Source of the DNA: Planctomycetaceae bacterium
GTDB lineage: Bacteria > Planctomycetota > Planctomycetia > Planctomycetales > Planctomycetaceae
Direction of reading: 5' to 3'
Assembly: GCA_020426505.1 (NCBI GenBank)
Contig: JAGQPX010000004.1
Span: 1 to 33,870 of the forward strand
DNA: 33,870 nucleotides
Shown: in pieces, positions 10,601 to 16,697 of the stretch
Numbering within the stretch: position 1 is the first letter of the stretch
Layout: every line of letters begins with the position of its first letter
Position numbers and translations under genes: made by a program
The notes under the pieces: model-generated
What the model saw: only the letters and a program-made list of their open reading frames with translations
Told to the model about the DNA's origin: nothing
Databases searched by the model: none

Positions 10601-11108
10601 AGTCGTGCCTGACGAACGGTTGAACGCACTCGTGGTCTACGCGGGCCGCACTGAGCGAGAACACATTGAGAATCTCCTCGAAGTGCTCGACTCTCCCAAC
10701 GTGCCTCAGAACCTCAAGTCGTTCGAGACCCGCGTCGTCCGGATCGAGTACGCGGATGCCTCACGCATCCGCAACACCTTGCAGGAGATCTACCGAGTCC
10801 AACTTCGAGGGGGAGGCCGTCCGCCAACGATTCCAATTCCCGAAGGAGTGTCGCTGGAGGTCGTGACTTCGCTGAACCTGATCAACGCTGCTGCCGCTGC
10901 TCCGCTGCTGACGATCGAGGACGACCCGACAACCAACTCACTCGTGATGCTCGGTCCGACAAGTCTGCTCGATGAAGTCGAAGCTCTGATCCATCAACTC
11001 GATGAGTCGGTCGCTGAAAACCCGGCCCGCGGAGTGTCCATCATCCCGCTCAAAAAGTCGCGATCAACAAATGTGATGCAAATCCTTCAGCAACTGCGAC
11101 GTCAGTAA
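4605..11108 (+). CDS. giant secreted protein of about 25 secretin N-domain-like (NolW) repeats
   Basis: This 2167-residue protein has a signal peptide (arginines at 5 and 7, then GLIVCLACLMPRSSWG), a helical segment at about 30-100 containing LTAEQTAQLTEI and LTDEQ, an N0/STN-like domain at about 105-200 (FQYAKWADVLIWIADESG), a proline-rich linker near 270-285, and then repeats of about 66 residues from 286 to the end. A typical repeat reads L-x-x-YP-(about 10)-LxxLVP-A-x-V-x-x-D-x-x-x-x-RLxVxA-x-x-x-xH-x-x-I-x-x-x-I-xx-L, the fold of the N1/N2 domains of secretins. The pore-forming secretin domain is absent. Repeat 24 contains a proline/aspartate-rich insert, and the last repeat stops halfway at RRQ; no continuation is seen in other frames. 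It should be periplasmic and, by position at the head of the T2SS locus, probably works with GspD. Start ATG 4605 is chosen because it gives the signal peptide and has GAAGG upstream. Confidence 0.85.
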   Translation: MFAFRLRTAGLIVCLACLMPRSSWGQEAGSAADYDRLLDPAIASSLQLTAEQTAQLTEIISQRDAAVTEAPDDQKASLTNDAATKLADVLTDEQSSLFDSLYRKKLQFNFQYAKWADVLIWIADESGLSLVRDAPPAGQEAPPTGTFNYTDTKEYSPIEAIDLLNGWLQTKGFALLRRDRLLMLIDLSNGLPKGVVPRVSIEELPLRGRFELVSVMLPLENRPAEAVMTEIEPLLGSYGTAESLPANKQLLLTDTAGNLMAIHKIALGVPPPPGPKPAPPEPPKPVMEVVPFVHANPGKLEEVLKQFVSGTVMVDGEAKQITLNAVPDQIANAKAILARLEENQGPANQPRLSVYPAPQRNTNEVLNTLQLVAPGSRIRIDDQSQQLQVFATPEEQAIIVATLEKLGSDATPDSDDRQLQIYPITGMAPEAAAEALRNVMPRLQLTVDSQGKRLIVFGSMTEHRAVASLVEQVARQPEGPSVPTLKAYPIDRSVDTSLVTSVITAAVPQAVVTSDTAQSRLLVVAPAVEQDRIAKLVEETGQGNPAGKKSLVTYPVDRTADTSLISSLLTSLVPTATVNIDSNQHRLLIMASAADHERVTEIVQQIGQGSPESTRKLIAYPIDRALSLDTVSSLLTNVVPQAQVTQDVTNQRLVVIASEADHAQVTSTIEQMSRDAGVSLPALKFYTLEKVDGSLATSILQSLVPTASLSFDQTSKRLTATASPRDHEVITETLAKLEEVSTDREEASLKVYDVTPTQKSRFTSLSASLAPQLPHMQNVSGNEPGELALWATPSEHAVIEQILAQLKREIPADLKSKLVVYPLLKVDAASTAEVLRPLFPDATITPDPKVNRLQIFAKPAQQETLKQAIEQLDTDVPEATEIKLLSYPVKGMDANIATQLITQQFPNVTVLSDTTAQSLIVRALPREHEQVSSLLDDLRASSSAMKEHRVVIYPAVSGDSGSIYNFFASAFPTARVLVDPSTNRMTVWASTDEHDQIRSAVDEMVNDDTQNVSLKSYNLKDVAYSTMSTLMSQLLKSPRFAVSPDGRRMVVWASDTEHELVSKLVTDLNSDDARPDVTLKTYDIEGVPQSTISSIIGQVLTTPKYAYSPDGKRLVLWAEDEEHELVDSIVRNLTDDDFRAEHGQVSVFNVQPLSTAAARALLAPIVPTVTFTDTPDGTALLAWVDEADRTRIRETLDQVMSDKGLAGQREMRIYDISKVGGAKAQQVLATVVPGAPMTLPDGGRTLIVMAREDEHQRITAALDQLADEGPFREDRTMELYSIRDLGPNINSVISTLVPHASINAGPVGDQLAIIATTEEHTKVKSLIDRLSNAKQFRAINTVTYELGKANPDAVRQALAPFMNSDVQISVDPNTRRIYVRTFADRQDRLAGVIKEMTRPPADDQELVTRSYRTNTGDAAQAVQVLQALMPTATFVRDNDARIVTATATIDQHETIASVVEDMRAKGQRGDELQPMTYPLKQADPDATLQTLNQLYSRTPDVAFTLDRASRTIVAIAMPEQHEKIGSLITKLDSESDDSPGRLQTRTYRMGRGEADEAQEVLRALMPSATIVTDDNRRVIAATATATEHEVIASVIDELRSHPGGEDGLQPVTYRLKVADPRDVMWALQDLFKGARDVSLSVDRGTRTLVAIALPEQQETIRTLIEQIDSTNLDDHGRTTQVYKLRQTDNNTAVQMVNDVLALIDPDASVTFNDRTRQLVVTTNQQGHAQVSELSAQLGQRDERTLEVFQLEYLEPFDAMIAVDTLYSDDGIDPEDQPSTQTNDDAQQLIVRATPEQIIEIRSLLTKMGETSLSTEGGPSRRRNLRVIPLDGNIDQAVQKIEKLWPQIRRNPIRILTPGSMQPLPQRDAPPQPNDQLPPGDDNAQSSPSRIDAYPSELIDGTLPVAFYQDDNATPPPANETDAPPVVIIPGQDRITIASEDIEALNQLEDLLKSVLSPGRRLRGRDFTVYALENAGAAEVAATLMEFFSGRNRVASGTVQVVPDERLNALVVYAGRTEREHIENLLEVLDSPNVPQNLKSFETRVVRIEYADASRIRNTLQEIYRVQLRGGGRPPTIPIPEGVSLEVVTSLNLINAAAAAPLLTIEDDPTTNSLVMLGPTSLLDEVEALIHQLDESVAENPARGVSIIPLKKSRSTNVMQILQQLRRQ
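5460..11105 (+). repeat. coding array of about 25 repeats, period about 198-200 bases
   Basis: The first 22 units run from 5460 to 9833, 1458 codons, or an average of 66 codons each; looser units continue to the stop. Units are diverged overall, but some neighbours are much closer: units 4-6 (6057-6650), units 12-13 (7644-8036), and the two-unit block 18-19 (8823-9233), which resembles 20-21 (9234-9635). This suggests growth by repeated local duplication. Confidence 0.8.
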
Positions 11109-11557
11109 ACTTGGCACATGCCTTTATCATCACCGTGACCGTCATGCTCCAAGACAACCGTTCTTGACACAATTGCAGGCAATCTTGCAGAATCTTCGCG
11201 AAAAGGTCGCTCAGTTTTCACTGGCCAGTTGTCGATCTCCTATGATATGGTTCGACCACGGCAAGTGAATGAGTTGCTGTACGACAAGATCAAAACCCTA
11301 AGCCACTGTTCACTTCCTGAAACACCGCAAATCCGGCAGATGTTCTGATCACCCCCGGCCATCTGAGCCGCAAATCTTGACATTCGCTGGGACATCCTCT
11401 TACACTTGAGACAACTTAACGGCTGAGTCAGACAAGACGACATCATGCGAATCCGGAGTCACCATGACACCGGTCCCTCCTTTGGAACTCCCACCTTTTA
11501 GTTCCTGCCTCGCACCCCGAGTCGTCCTCATGAATCCCACCGGAAATACTCACCGCC
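11109..11557. other. 449-base gap between the giant gene and gspE
   Basis: No gene is supported here. The region separates the repeat-protein gene from the core T2SS genes, so gspE may have its own promoter. Two TTGACA hexamers occur, at 11164-11169 (no good -10 follows) and at 11377-11382 (see the promoter entry). A TATGAT hexamer lies at 11241-11246 without a clear -35. No terminator-like hairpin with a T-tract was found after the giant gene. Confidence 0.55.
11377..11406 (+). promoter_or_regulatory. candidate promoter for gspE and the core T2SS genes
   Basis: TTGACA (11377-11382) is followed after 18 bases by TACACT (11401-11406), which fits the sigma-70 pattern with a perfect -35. The leader to the gspE start would be about 145 bases. 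This is consensus matching only. Confidence 0.4.
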
Positions 11558-13270
11558 ATGATGACAACCGATTCCGCAACACTCCCACTGCAAAGTGACT
11601 GCGCGCAGCTACTGACCGCATCCGACCTCCGTCGTGCCCGAGAGATCTTTCTCGCCGACGGACACTTCGAGCAATTCGCCTACGAACTCGGCTTCGAGGA
11701 CGAACAACAGGCGATCGAGCGTATGGCAGACGCTCTTGCCCTCCCCTGGATCGACCTCACTGCCTTCCCGGTGAACTCCGATCTCGTCTCCCGGTTCCCG
11801 GTCCGTCTGATCCACCGTCACGGAGTGTTTCCGCTTCGCGAGTCGGACGGCGTGCTTGAGTTGGCCATCGCCAACCCCTTCGACACCGACGCGATCGACG
11901 CCGCCGGTGCATCGATGCAGATGAGTGTCGTCCCGGTGGTCGTTGTCGCCAAAGAATTGGCCAACGTGATCAAATCACAATTCGGCGTCGGGGCAGAAAC
12001 GCTTGACGGACTGATTGCCCAGAAGAACGAAGAAACGGACGGCGTCGAAGTCGTCGGCGATCTCGAATGGGACGAGTCCGAAGCGGCTGAGATGGCTCAG
12101 CAGGCATCGGTCGTGCGGCTCGTCAACGACATCCTCAGCGAAGCGGTCGAAGCCCGAGCGAGCGACATTCACCTTGAAGCTCAGCCTCACGGCATGAAGA
12201 TTCGTTACCGCATCGACGGAGTGTTGCAGACACAGCCTGTGCCGAACGAACTCAACCGTTTCCAGGCGGCCATCATCAGCCGATTGAAAATCATGTCGAA
12301 GATGAACATCGCTGAGAAGCGGGTTCCGCAGGACGGCCGCATCAAGCTGCGTGTCTCTGGTCGTGAAGTCGACATCCGCGTGTCGATGATCCCCATGCAT
12401 CATGGCGAAGGCGTCGTGATGCGTGTGCTCGACAAGGATGCCATGTCCTTCTCGTTGAAGGGCATCGGCATGGAGGACGACACCTACAGGACATTCAGTG
12501 ATCTGATTCGCATGCCGCACGGAATCGTGCTCGTCACCGGACCGACCGGTTCCGGCAAAACGACGACGCTGTACAGCTCGCTGTCCGAGATCAAGAGTGA
12601 ACGTAACAAGATCATCACCACGGAAGACCCGATCGAGTATCAGCTCGACGGCATCAACCAGATTCAGGTGAATCATAAAGTCGGACTCACCTTCGCAGCC
12701 GGTCTGCGAAGCATCCTGCGTCACGACCCGGACGTCGTACTCGTCGGTGAAATTCGAGACCTCGAAACGGCAGAGAACGCGGTCCAGGCATCGCTGACCG
12801 GCCACATGGTCTTCAGTACGCTGCACACCAATGACGCTTCGGGCGCTTTCATGCGATTGACCGACATGGGCGTCGAGCCGTTTCTCGTCAGCAGCACCGT
12901 CGAAGGCATCATGGCCCAGCGGCTCGTGCGTACATTGTGCGAAGACTGCCGCGAAGCATGGATGCCCGATCACGACGACGTCCCAGCCGACTTCCCGATC
13001 GACGAGATCACGCGCAACCGGGCGATCTACCGGCCGCGCGGCTGTCGCAGTTGTCGCGGGACCGGATATCGTGGACGTCTGGGGATCTACGAACTGCTCG
13101 TCACCGACGAGAAGATTCGCCAACTGGCCAGTGAGAAGACCTCGTCGAACCAGATCAAGAAAGCCGCTGTCGCCGCCGGCATGAAGACACTCCGCGACGA
13201 CGGATGGCGAAAGGTCGCCAACGGCCTGACGAGCATCGATGAAGTTCTGCGGGTGACGAAGTCCGACTGA
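11558..13270 (+). CDS. gspE: type II secretion ATPase GspE
   Basis: GspE is the cytoplasmic hexameric ATPase that powers pseudopilus assembly. The 570 residues show an N-terminal MshEN/N1E-type domain (about 15-150), a linker, then the core: SDIHLEAQPHGMKIRYRIDG at 202-221, Walker A GPTGSGKT at 328-335, the Asp box TEDPIEY at 355-361, Walker B PDVVLVGEIRD with E398, the His box with H423 in TLHTNDASGA, and a zinc tetracysteine C461-x2-C464 ... C496-x2-C499. All motifs are intact. The presence of the CxxC pairs and the neighbouring pseudopilins fit GspE; the motor of type IV pili (PilB) is closely related and cannot be excluded on this protein alone. ATG codons at 11558 and 11561 are equally good; neither has a clear ribosome binding site. 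Confidence 0.95.
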   Translation: MMTTDSATLPLQSDCAQLLTASDLRRAREIFLADGHFEQFAYELGFEDEQQAIERMADALALPWIDLTAFPVNSDLVSRFPVRLIHRHGVFPLRESDGVLELAIANPFDTDAIDAAGASMQMSVVPVVVVAKELANVIKSQFGVGAETLDGLIAQKNEETDGVEVVGDLEWDESEAAEMAQQASVVRLVNDILSEAVEARASDIHLEAQPHGMKIRYRIDGVLQTQPVPNELNRFQAAIISRLKIMSKMNIAEKRVPQDGRIKLRVSGREVDIRVSMIPMHHGEGVVMRVLDKDAMSFSLKGIGMEDDTYRTFSDLIRMPHGIVLVTGPTGSGKTTTLYSSLSEIKSERNKIITTEDPIEYQLDGINQIQVNHKVGLTFAAGLRSILRHDPDVVLVGEIRDLETAENAVQASLTGHMVFSTLHTNDASGAFMRLTDMGVEPFLVSSTVEGIMAQRLVRTLCEDCREAWMPDHDDVPADFPIDEITRNRAIYRPRGCRSCRGTGYRGRLGIYELLVTDEKIRQLASEKTSSNQIKKAAVAAGMKTLRDDGWRKVANGLTSIDEVLRVTKSD

Positions 13271-13328
13271 ATTGTCATTGCTTCGAGAGGGGGAGACGCA
13301 CGGCTGAGGTCGTCGCGTCACTGGGGAA

Positions 13329-14537
13329 ATGCCCGAGTTCGCATACACAGCTCGCAATGCCAGCGGGCAGAACATTACCGGCCTCGCCTCTGCGGAGACG
13401 AAGCGCGACGTTCTCGCCATGCTCACCGAGCGTGCGCTCTTCCCGGTCAAGGTTGAAGAGGCCAAGGCCAAGGGAGCTGGCTGGACGTTTAATCGCCCCA
13501 TCAAGGCCGAGGTGCTCGCTTCCACGCTCACGCAACTCTCCGACCTGCTGGAGAATGGCGTCCCGTTGATGCGTGCGCTCGAGGTCCTCGCAGAACAGGC
13601 GACTCATCCCCGACTCGCAGAAGTCCTCGACAAGATTCGAGCCAGCGTCGCGGAAGGCCAGCAACTCAATGAGGCGATGGCCGCTCACAAGGACGTCTTC
13701 AACGAACTGACGATCAACATCGTCCGCGCCGGCACCGAAGGCGCCTTCCTCGAAGAGTCACTCCGGCAAACGGCCGAGTTTCTCGAACGTCAGGAGGAAC
13801 TCCGCAGTCGTGTGCGAGGGGCGATGGCGTATCCGGCGTTCCTCGCGACCGCCGGCTCAATCGTGACCATCGTGCTGATCGTGTTCTTCGTGCCGAAGTT
13901 CGCGGAGATCTTCGCTCAGCAGGAAGAGCAGGGGACCCTACCGGGACCGACCGTCGCGTTGCTGTTCCTCAGTGACACACTCGGCACGTACGGCGTGTTC
14001 ATCCTCGCTGCCCTCATCGGCCTCGCGGTCGGCATCCGCAAGTGGGCCATCACGAGCGACGGAAGACGCTTCATCGACCAATGGAAGATCAAACTCCCTG
14101 TGTTCGGTCCCATCTTTTTGAACGGAGCCGTCTCACGCTTCTGTCGTATCCTCGGAACACTGCTGCGGAACGGTGTGCCCTTGATCAAAGCTCTGGAGAT
14201 CAGCAGCGAGTCGTCGGGCAACGTCGTCCTCGGCGAAGCGATCCGGGAGTCATCAGAGAACGTCTCCTCCGGCGAGTCACTCTCCGCCCCGCTGGCGAGT
14301 TGCGGGTTGCTGCCCGCCAACGTGATGGCCATGATTGCGGTCGCTGAGGAGTCAAACAATCTGGAGAATGTGCTGAACAATGTCGCGGACGGAATCGATC
14401 GCAAGATCAGCCGTCAGTTGGACACGATGGTTCGCTTGATCGAACCAGCTTTGTTAATGGTGATGGGGAGTGCCGTGCTGTTTGTGATCTCAGCACTGCT
14501 GCTGCCTGTCTTCGAGATGAGTACGAACATGGGCTGA
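13329..14537 (+). CDS. gspF: type II secretion inner-membrane platform protein GspF
   Basis: GspF sits in the inner membrane and links the ATPase to pseudopilin assembly. The 402-residue protein has the family length and layout: a short start (PEFAYTARNASGQNITG), a first helical GspF domain (about 70-190) with ENGVPLMRALEVL, a membrane segment near 172-195, a second near 215-238, the repeated domain with RNGVPLIKALEIS at about 280-292, and a last membrane segment near 375-397 ending LLLPVFEMSTNMG. The two LxNGVPL motifs mark the internal duplication typical of the family. It follows gspE after 58 bases; GGGGAA directly before the ATG is the only ribosome-site-like sequence. Confidence 0.95.
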   Translation: MPEFAYTARNASGQNITGLASAETKRDVLAMLTERALFPVKVEEAKAKGAGWTFNRPIKAEVLASTLTQLSDLLENGVPLMRALEVLAEQATHPRLAEVLDKIRASVAEGQQLNEAMAAHKDVFNELTINIVRAGTEGAFLEESLRQTAEFLERQEELRSRVRGAMAYPAFLATAGSIVTIVLIVFFVPKFAEIFAQQEEQGTLPGPTVALLFLSDTLGTYGVFILAALIGLAVGIRKWAITSDGRRFIDQWKIKLPVFGPIFLNGAVSRFCRILGTLLRNGVPLIKALEISSESSGNVVLGEAIRESSENVSSGESLSAPLASCGLLPANVMAMIAVAEESNNLENVLNNVADGIDRKISRQLDTMVRLIEPALLMVMGSAVLFVISALLLPVFEMSTNMG

Positions 14538-14615
14538 GATCACGCCGAAGTTTTCAGAGAATCACTATCTCGTCAACAAGCGTTTGTTGATGATTGAAAC
14601 CTATACTTTGTTACC

Positions 14616-14630
14616 CGAACGAAACGTTCG
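14616..14630. promoter_or_regulatory. perfect inverted repeat in the gspF-gspG gap
   Basis: CGAACG-AAA-CGTTCG forms a 6-bp stem with a 3-base loop. It stands about 50 bases before the gspG start and just after a TATACT hexamer (14602-14607). It could be an operator or a leader hairpin that stabilises gspG mRNA; no T-tract follows, so it is not a convincing terminator. Confidence 0.35.
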
Positions 14631-14678
14631 CCCCGGTCCAAGGAGAAAGGGGCACTTAAGACCCACAAGGAATCAATC

Positions 14679-15248
14679 ATGAAGCGACACATCAATCACT
14701 CACTGAAATCAACAAGCCGTCGAGGTTTCACGCTGACCGAACTACTCATCGTGATGGCCATTCTTGTGCTGCTGGTCTCGATGGTGGGACCACGACTGCT
14801 CGGCAGCAAACAGAAGGCCGACATCAACGCAGCCAAAACGCAGATTGGCATGTTCCAGTCGGCTCTCGAACGTTACGCCATCGACGTCAACCGCTTCCCG
14901 AACACGGAAGAGGGACTCGATGCCCTCGTCGAGGCACCGGGCAGCTCGGACGATTCCGACGGCGAAAGCAGCGGCAGCACCTCCTGGGACGGCCCATACC
15001 TCAAGCAGAGTTCACTCCCCTCCGACCCCTGGGGCAACAGCTACGGTTACGAGTATCCTCCCAAGCACAGCAAGGGCGATCAACCGGAAATCTGGTCCTA
15101 CGGTCCCGACGGCGAAGAGGACACGGACGATGACATCCTGAGTTGGACAGGCGGACGCGGCGGCGATGACGAAGGAGGCGATTCCTTCGACGACGCAGGA
15201 GATGATCGCGGCGGCTCGGAAACGACGTCCACCTTCGACGAGGAGTGA
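14679..15248 (+). CDS. gspG: major pseudopilin GspG
   Basis: GspG polymerises into the T2SS pseudopilus. The prepilin leader ends SRRG16, followed by FTLTELLIVMAILVLL with the required glutamate at mature position 5 (E21), then a single hydrophobic helix. PNTEEGLDALVEAPG, GPYLKQSSLPSDPWGNSYGY and the acidic YGPDGEEDTDD stretch are standard GspG features; the last acidic loop binds calcium in studied family members. At 189 residues it is longer than usual (about 140-150) because of a C-terminal tail very rich in Gly, Asp, Glu and Ser. The start is supported by AAGGAA eight bases upstream. The processing enzyme GspO is not in the window. Confidence 0.96.
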   Translation: MKRHINHSLKSTSRRGFTLTELLIVMAILVLLVSMVGPRLLGSKQKADINAAKTQIGMFQSALERYAIDVNRFPNTEEGLDALVEAPGSSDDSDGESSGSTSWDGPYLKQSSLPSDPWGNSYGYEYPPKHSKGDQPEIWSYGPDGEEDTDDDILSWTGGRGGDDEGGDSFDDAGDDRGGSETTSTFDEE

Positions 15249-15263
15249 GCACTCACCCATATT

Positions 15264-15301
15264 CGCGTCTCGTCCGCCCAATCGCAGACGAGACGCGTTT
15301 T
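15264..15301 (+). terminator. rho-independent-type terminator after gspG
   Basis: CGCGTCTCGTC (15264-15274) pairs perfectly with GACGAGACGCG (15287-15297) around a 12-base loop, and TTTT follows at 15298-15301. It begins 15 bases after the gspG stop, inside the operon. I infer that it attenuates transcription, giving more gspG than downstream minor pseudopilin mRNA. Confidence 0.75.
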
Positions 15302-15318
15302 CATGCGCACAGACGGTC

Positions 15319-16104
15319 ATGTTCATGAAACACAGCATCGCTGGACCTTCGATCAAAACGTCGCACACCTCACGGTGTGTACGATCGGGGTACACACTGC
15401 TGGAGATGTTGATTGTGTGTGCGATCCTCGCTGCCATTGCCGGGCTGAGTTGGCCGACCGTGCAGGGGTCACTCGCGAAGGGCAGACTGAAGAAGGCCGC
15501 CTCGGATGTTCGCACGTCTCTCGTTCGCTCACGAAACGACGCCATCCGCAATGGAGAGTCACTTGCAGTCCAGTACGAGCTGAACGGTCGCCGTTACCGG
15601 ATTCAATCGCAAGGCAGCGTCTCAGCTGAGACATCCGAAGAGACCTTCGACTCCACAGAGTTCACCAGCACGGCTGTGACAACAACGGACGCCTCCGCGT
15701 CGCACGAAGATGATGGTGACTGGATCGAGCAAGAGTTGCCAGTCGGCGTGCGATTCGCTTCGGTCGATGACGGTCCGCTCGACTCCGAGAATGACCCATT
15801 CCCCACAATCGAGATCACGGTCACGACTGATGACGACTCAGCATCCGCGTTCGAAGAGGGATTCGATGAGTTGGACACAGCCGACTGGTCGGAGCCAATC
15901 GTGTTTCATGCGAATGGCCGCACCGAGAACGCAGAGTTGCGGCTGATGAACGATCGCGACTTCTTTATCGACCTGCACCTGCGTGGCCTCACTGGCATTG
16001 TGACCTCGACCCCGCCCGCCCAAATGTTGTTGCCCGAGGAGAGCGACGAATTTCTCTCAGACGAGGCTGGCTCTTACGAGATGCCATCGGAGGAGTCGCC
16101 ATGA
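15319..16104 (+). CDS. gspH: minor pseudopilin GspH-like protein
   Basis: The prepilin leader ends VRSG24, followed by YTLLEMLIVCAILAAIAGLS with E29 at mature position 5. Then comes the GspH-type helix (LAKGRLKKAASDVRTSLV, RNDAIRNGESLAVQYELNG), where the family carries residues that start the beta-rich head domain. The middle region (about 95-200) is rich in Ser, Thr, Asp and Glu, and the tail ends in an acidic stretch. Length is 261 residues, more than usual for GspH (about 170-200). Minor pseudopilins form or prime the tip of the pseudopilus. The frame is open to 15166, but that would overlap gspG, so the start is ATG 15319 or ATG 15325; neither has a clear ribosome binding site. The gene overlaps gspI by four bases. 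Confidence 0.85.
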   Translation: MFMKHSIAGPSIKTSHTSRCVRSGYTLLEMLIVCAILAAIAGLSWPTVQGSLAKGRLKKAASDVRTSLVRSRNDAIRNGESLAVQYELNGRRYRIQSQGSVSAETSEETFDSTEFTSTAVTTTDASASHEDDGDWIEQELPVGVRFASVDDGPLDSENDPFPTIEITVTTDDDSASAFEEGFDELDTADWSEPIVFHANGRTENAELRLMNDRDFFIDLHLRGLTGIVTSTPPAQMLLPEESDEFLSDEAGSYEMPSEESP

Positions 16105-16697
16105 TGCGTCAGCACCGACGAGCATCGCGCCACTCACGGGCCGGGTTCTCATTGATGGAGGTCCTGCTGGCGACCGCCATCCTGATGGGGAGCGTGGTCG
16201 TTCTCGGCGAACTCGCGAGCATCGGCCGCAAACAAGCCCAACGAGGTCGAGAACTGGCAGAGGCTCAACAGCGTTGCGAAACACTTTTAAACGAGGTCCT
16301 GCTCGGACTGCGGCCGTTGACCCCCGTCGAACAGGAGCCATTGCTCGATAATCGGACGGAGTTCGAACCGGGTGAGGTCGAGATTGGCGAGGACCTCTTC
16401 AACGAATTCGACCCGTTCGCCCCCGCCCCTCTCGACGAACAGGCACTGACGGACTTCGACGAAACGGAGCAGGAGCCCGACTGGCTGTACTCACTCCTCA
16501 TCGAACCGATGACCGAACGTCCCGGACTTGCCCTGCTGAAGGTGAGCGTCGAGCAGTCGCCGGAGAAGTTTCCGCGTCCGGCGCGCTTCGAGCTGTCCCG
16601 CTGGATCGACGATCCATCGCCAAGCGAAGAGGGTGAGTTCAATACGTTCGGCGGACAAACCGGTTTCACATCCGCAACGGGAGGCAGCCTCCCATGA
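16101..16697 (+). CDS. gspI: minor pseudopilin GspI-like protein
   Basis: This 198-residue protein has a basic prepilin leader ending SRAG15, then FSLMEVLLATAILMGSVVVL with E20 at mature position 5. The motif FSLMEVLLATAIL and the following ELASIGRKQAQRGRELAEAQQ helix are characteristic of GspI, the first pseudopilin of the tip complex. The rest has a weakly conserved beta-rich part ending in a PARFELSRWIDDP segment. Position between gspH and gspJ supports the call. AGGAG lies six bases before ATG 16101; ATG 16104 is also possible. The start overlaps the gspH stop as ATGA and the stop overlaps the gspJ start, which points to translational coupling. Confidence 0.85.
   Translation: MMRQHRRASRHSRAGFSLMEVLLATAILMGSVVVLGELASIGRKQAQRGRELAEAQQRCETLLNEVLLGLRPLTPVEQEPLLDNRTEFEPGEVEIGEDLFNEFDPFAPAPLDEQALTDFDETEQEPDWLYSLLIEPMTERPGLALLKVSVEQSPEKFPRPARFELSRWIDDPSPSEEGEFNTFGGQTGFTSATGGSLP

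Noticed and set aside
5460..11105. Regular periodicity read as a CRISPR array or satellite DNA
   Set aside because: The period is about 198 bases, units are diverged in DNA and conserved in protein pattern; this is a protein repeat.
11164..11193. First TTGACA after the giant gene as the gspE promoter
   Set aside because: No acceptable -10 hexamer lies 16-18 bases downstream; the TTGACA at 11377 has a better partner.
11975..13531. Long open frame of 518 codons on the minus strand opposite gspE
   Set aside because: It is a shadow of the gspE frame: no recognisable domain, no ribosome site, and the plus-strand protein has all its catalytic motifs.
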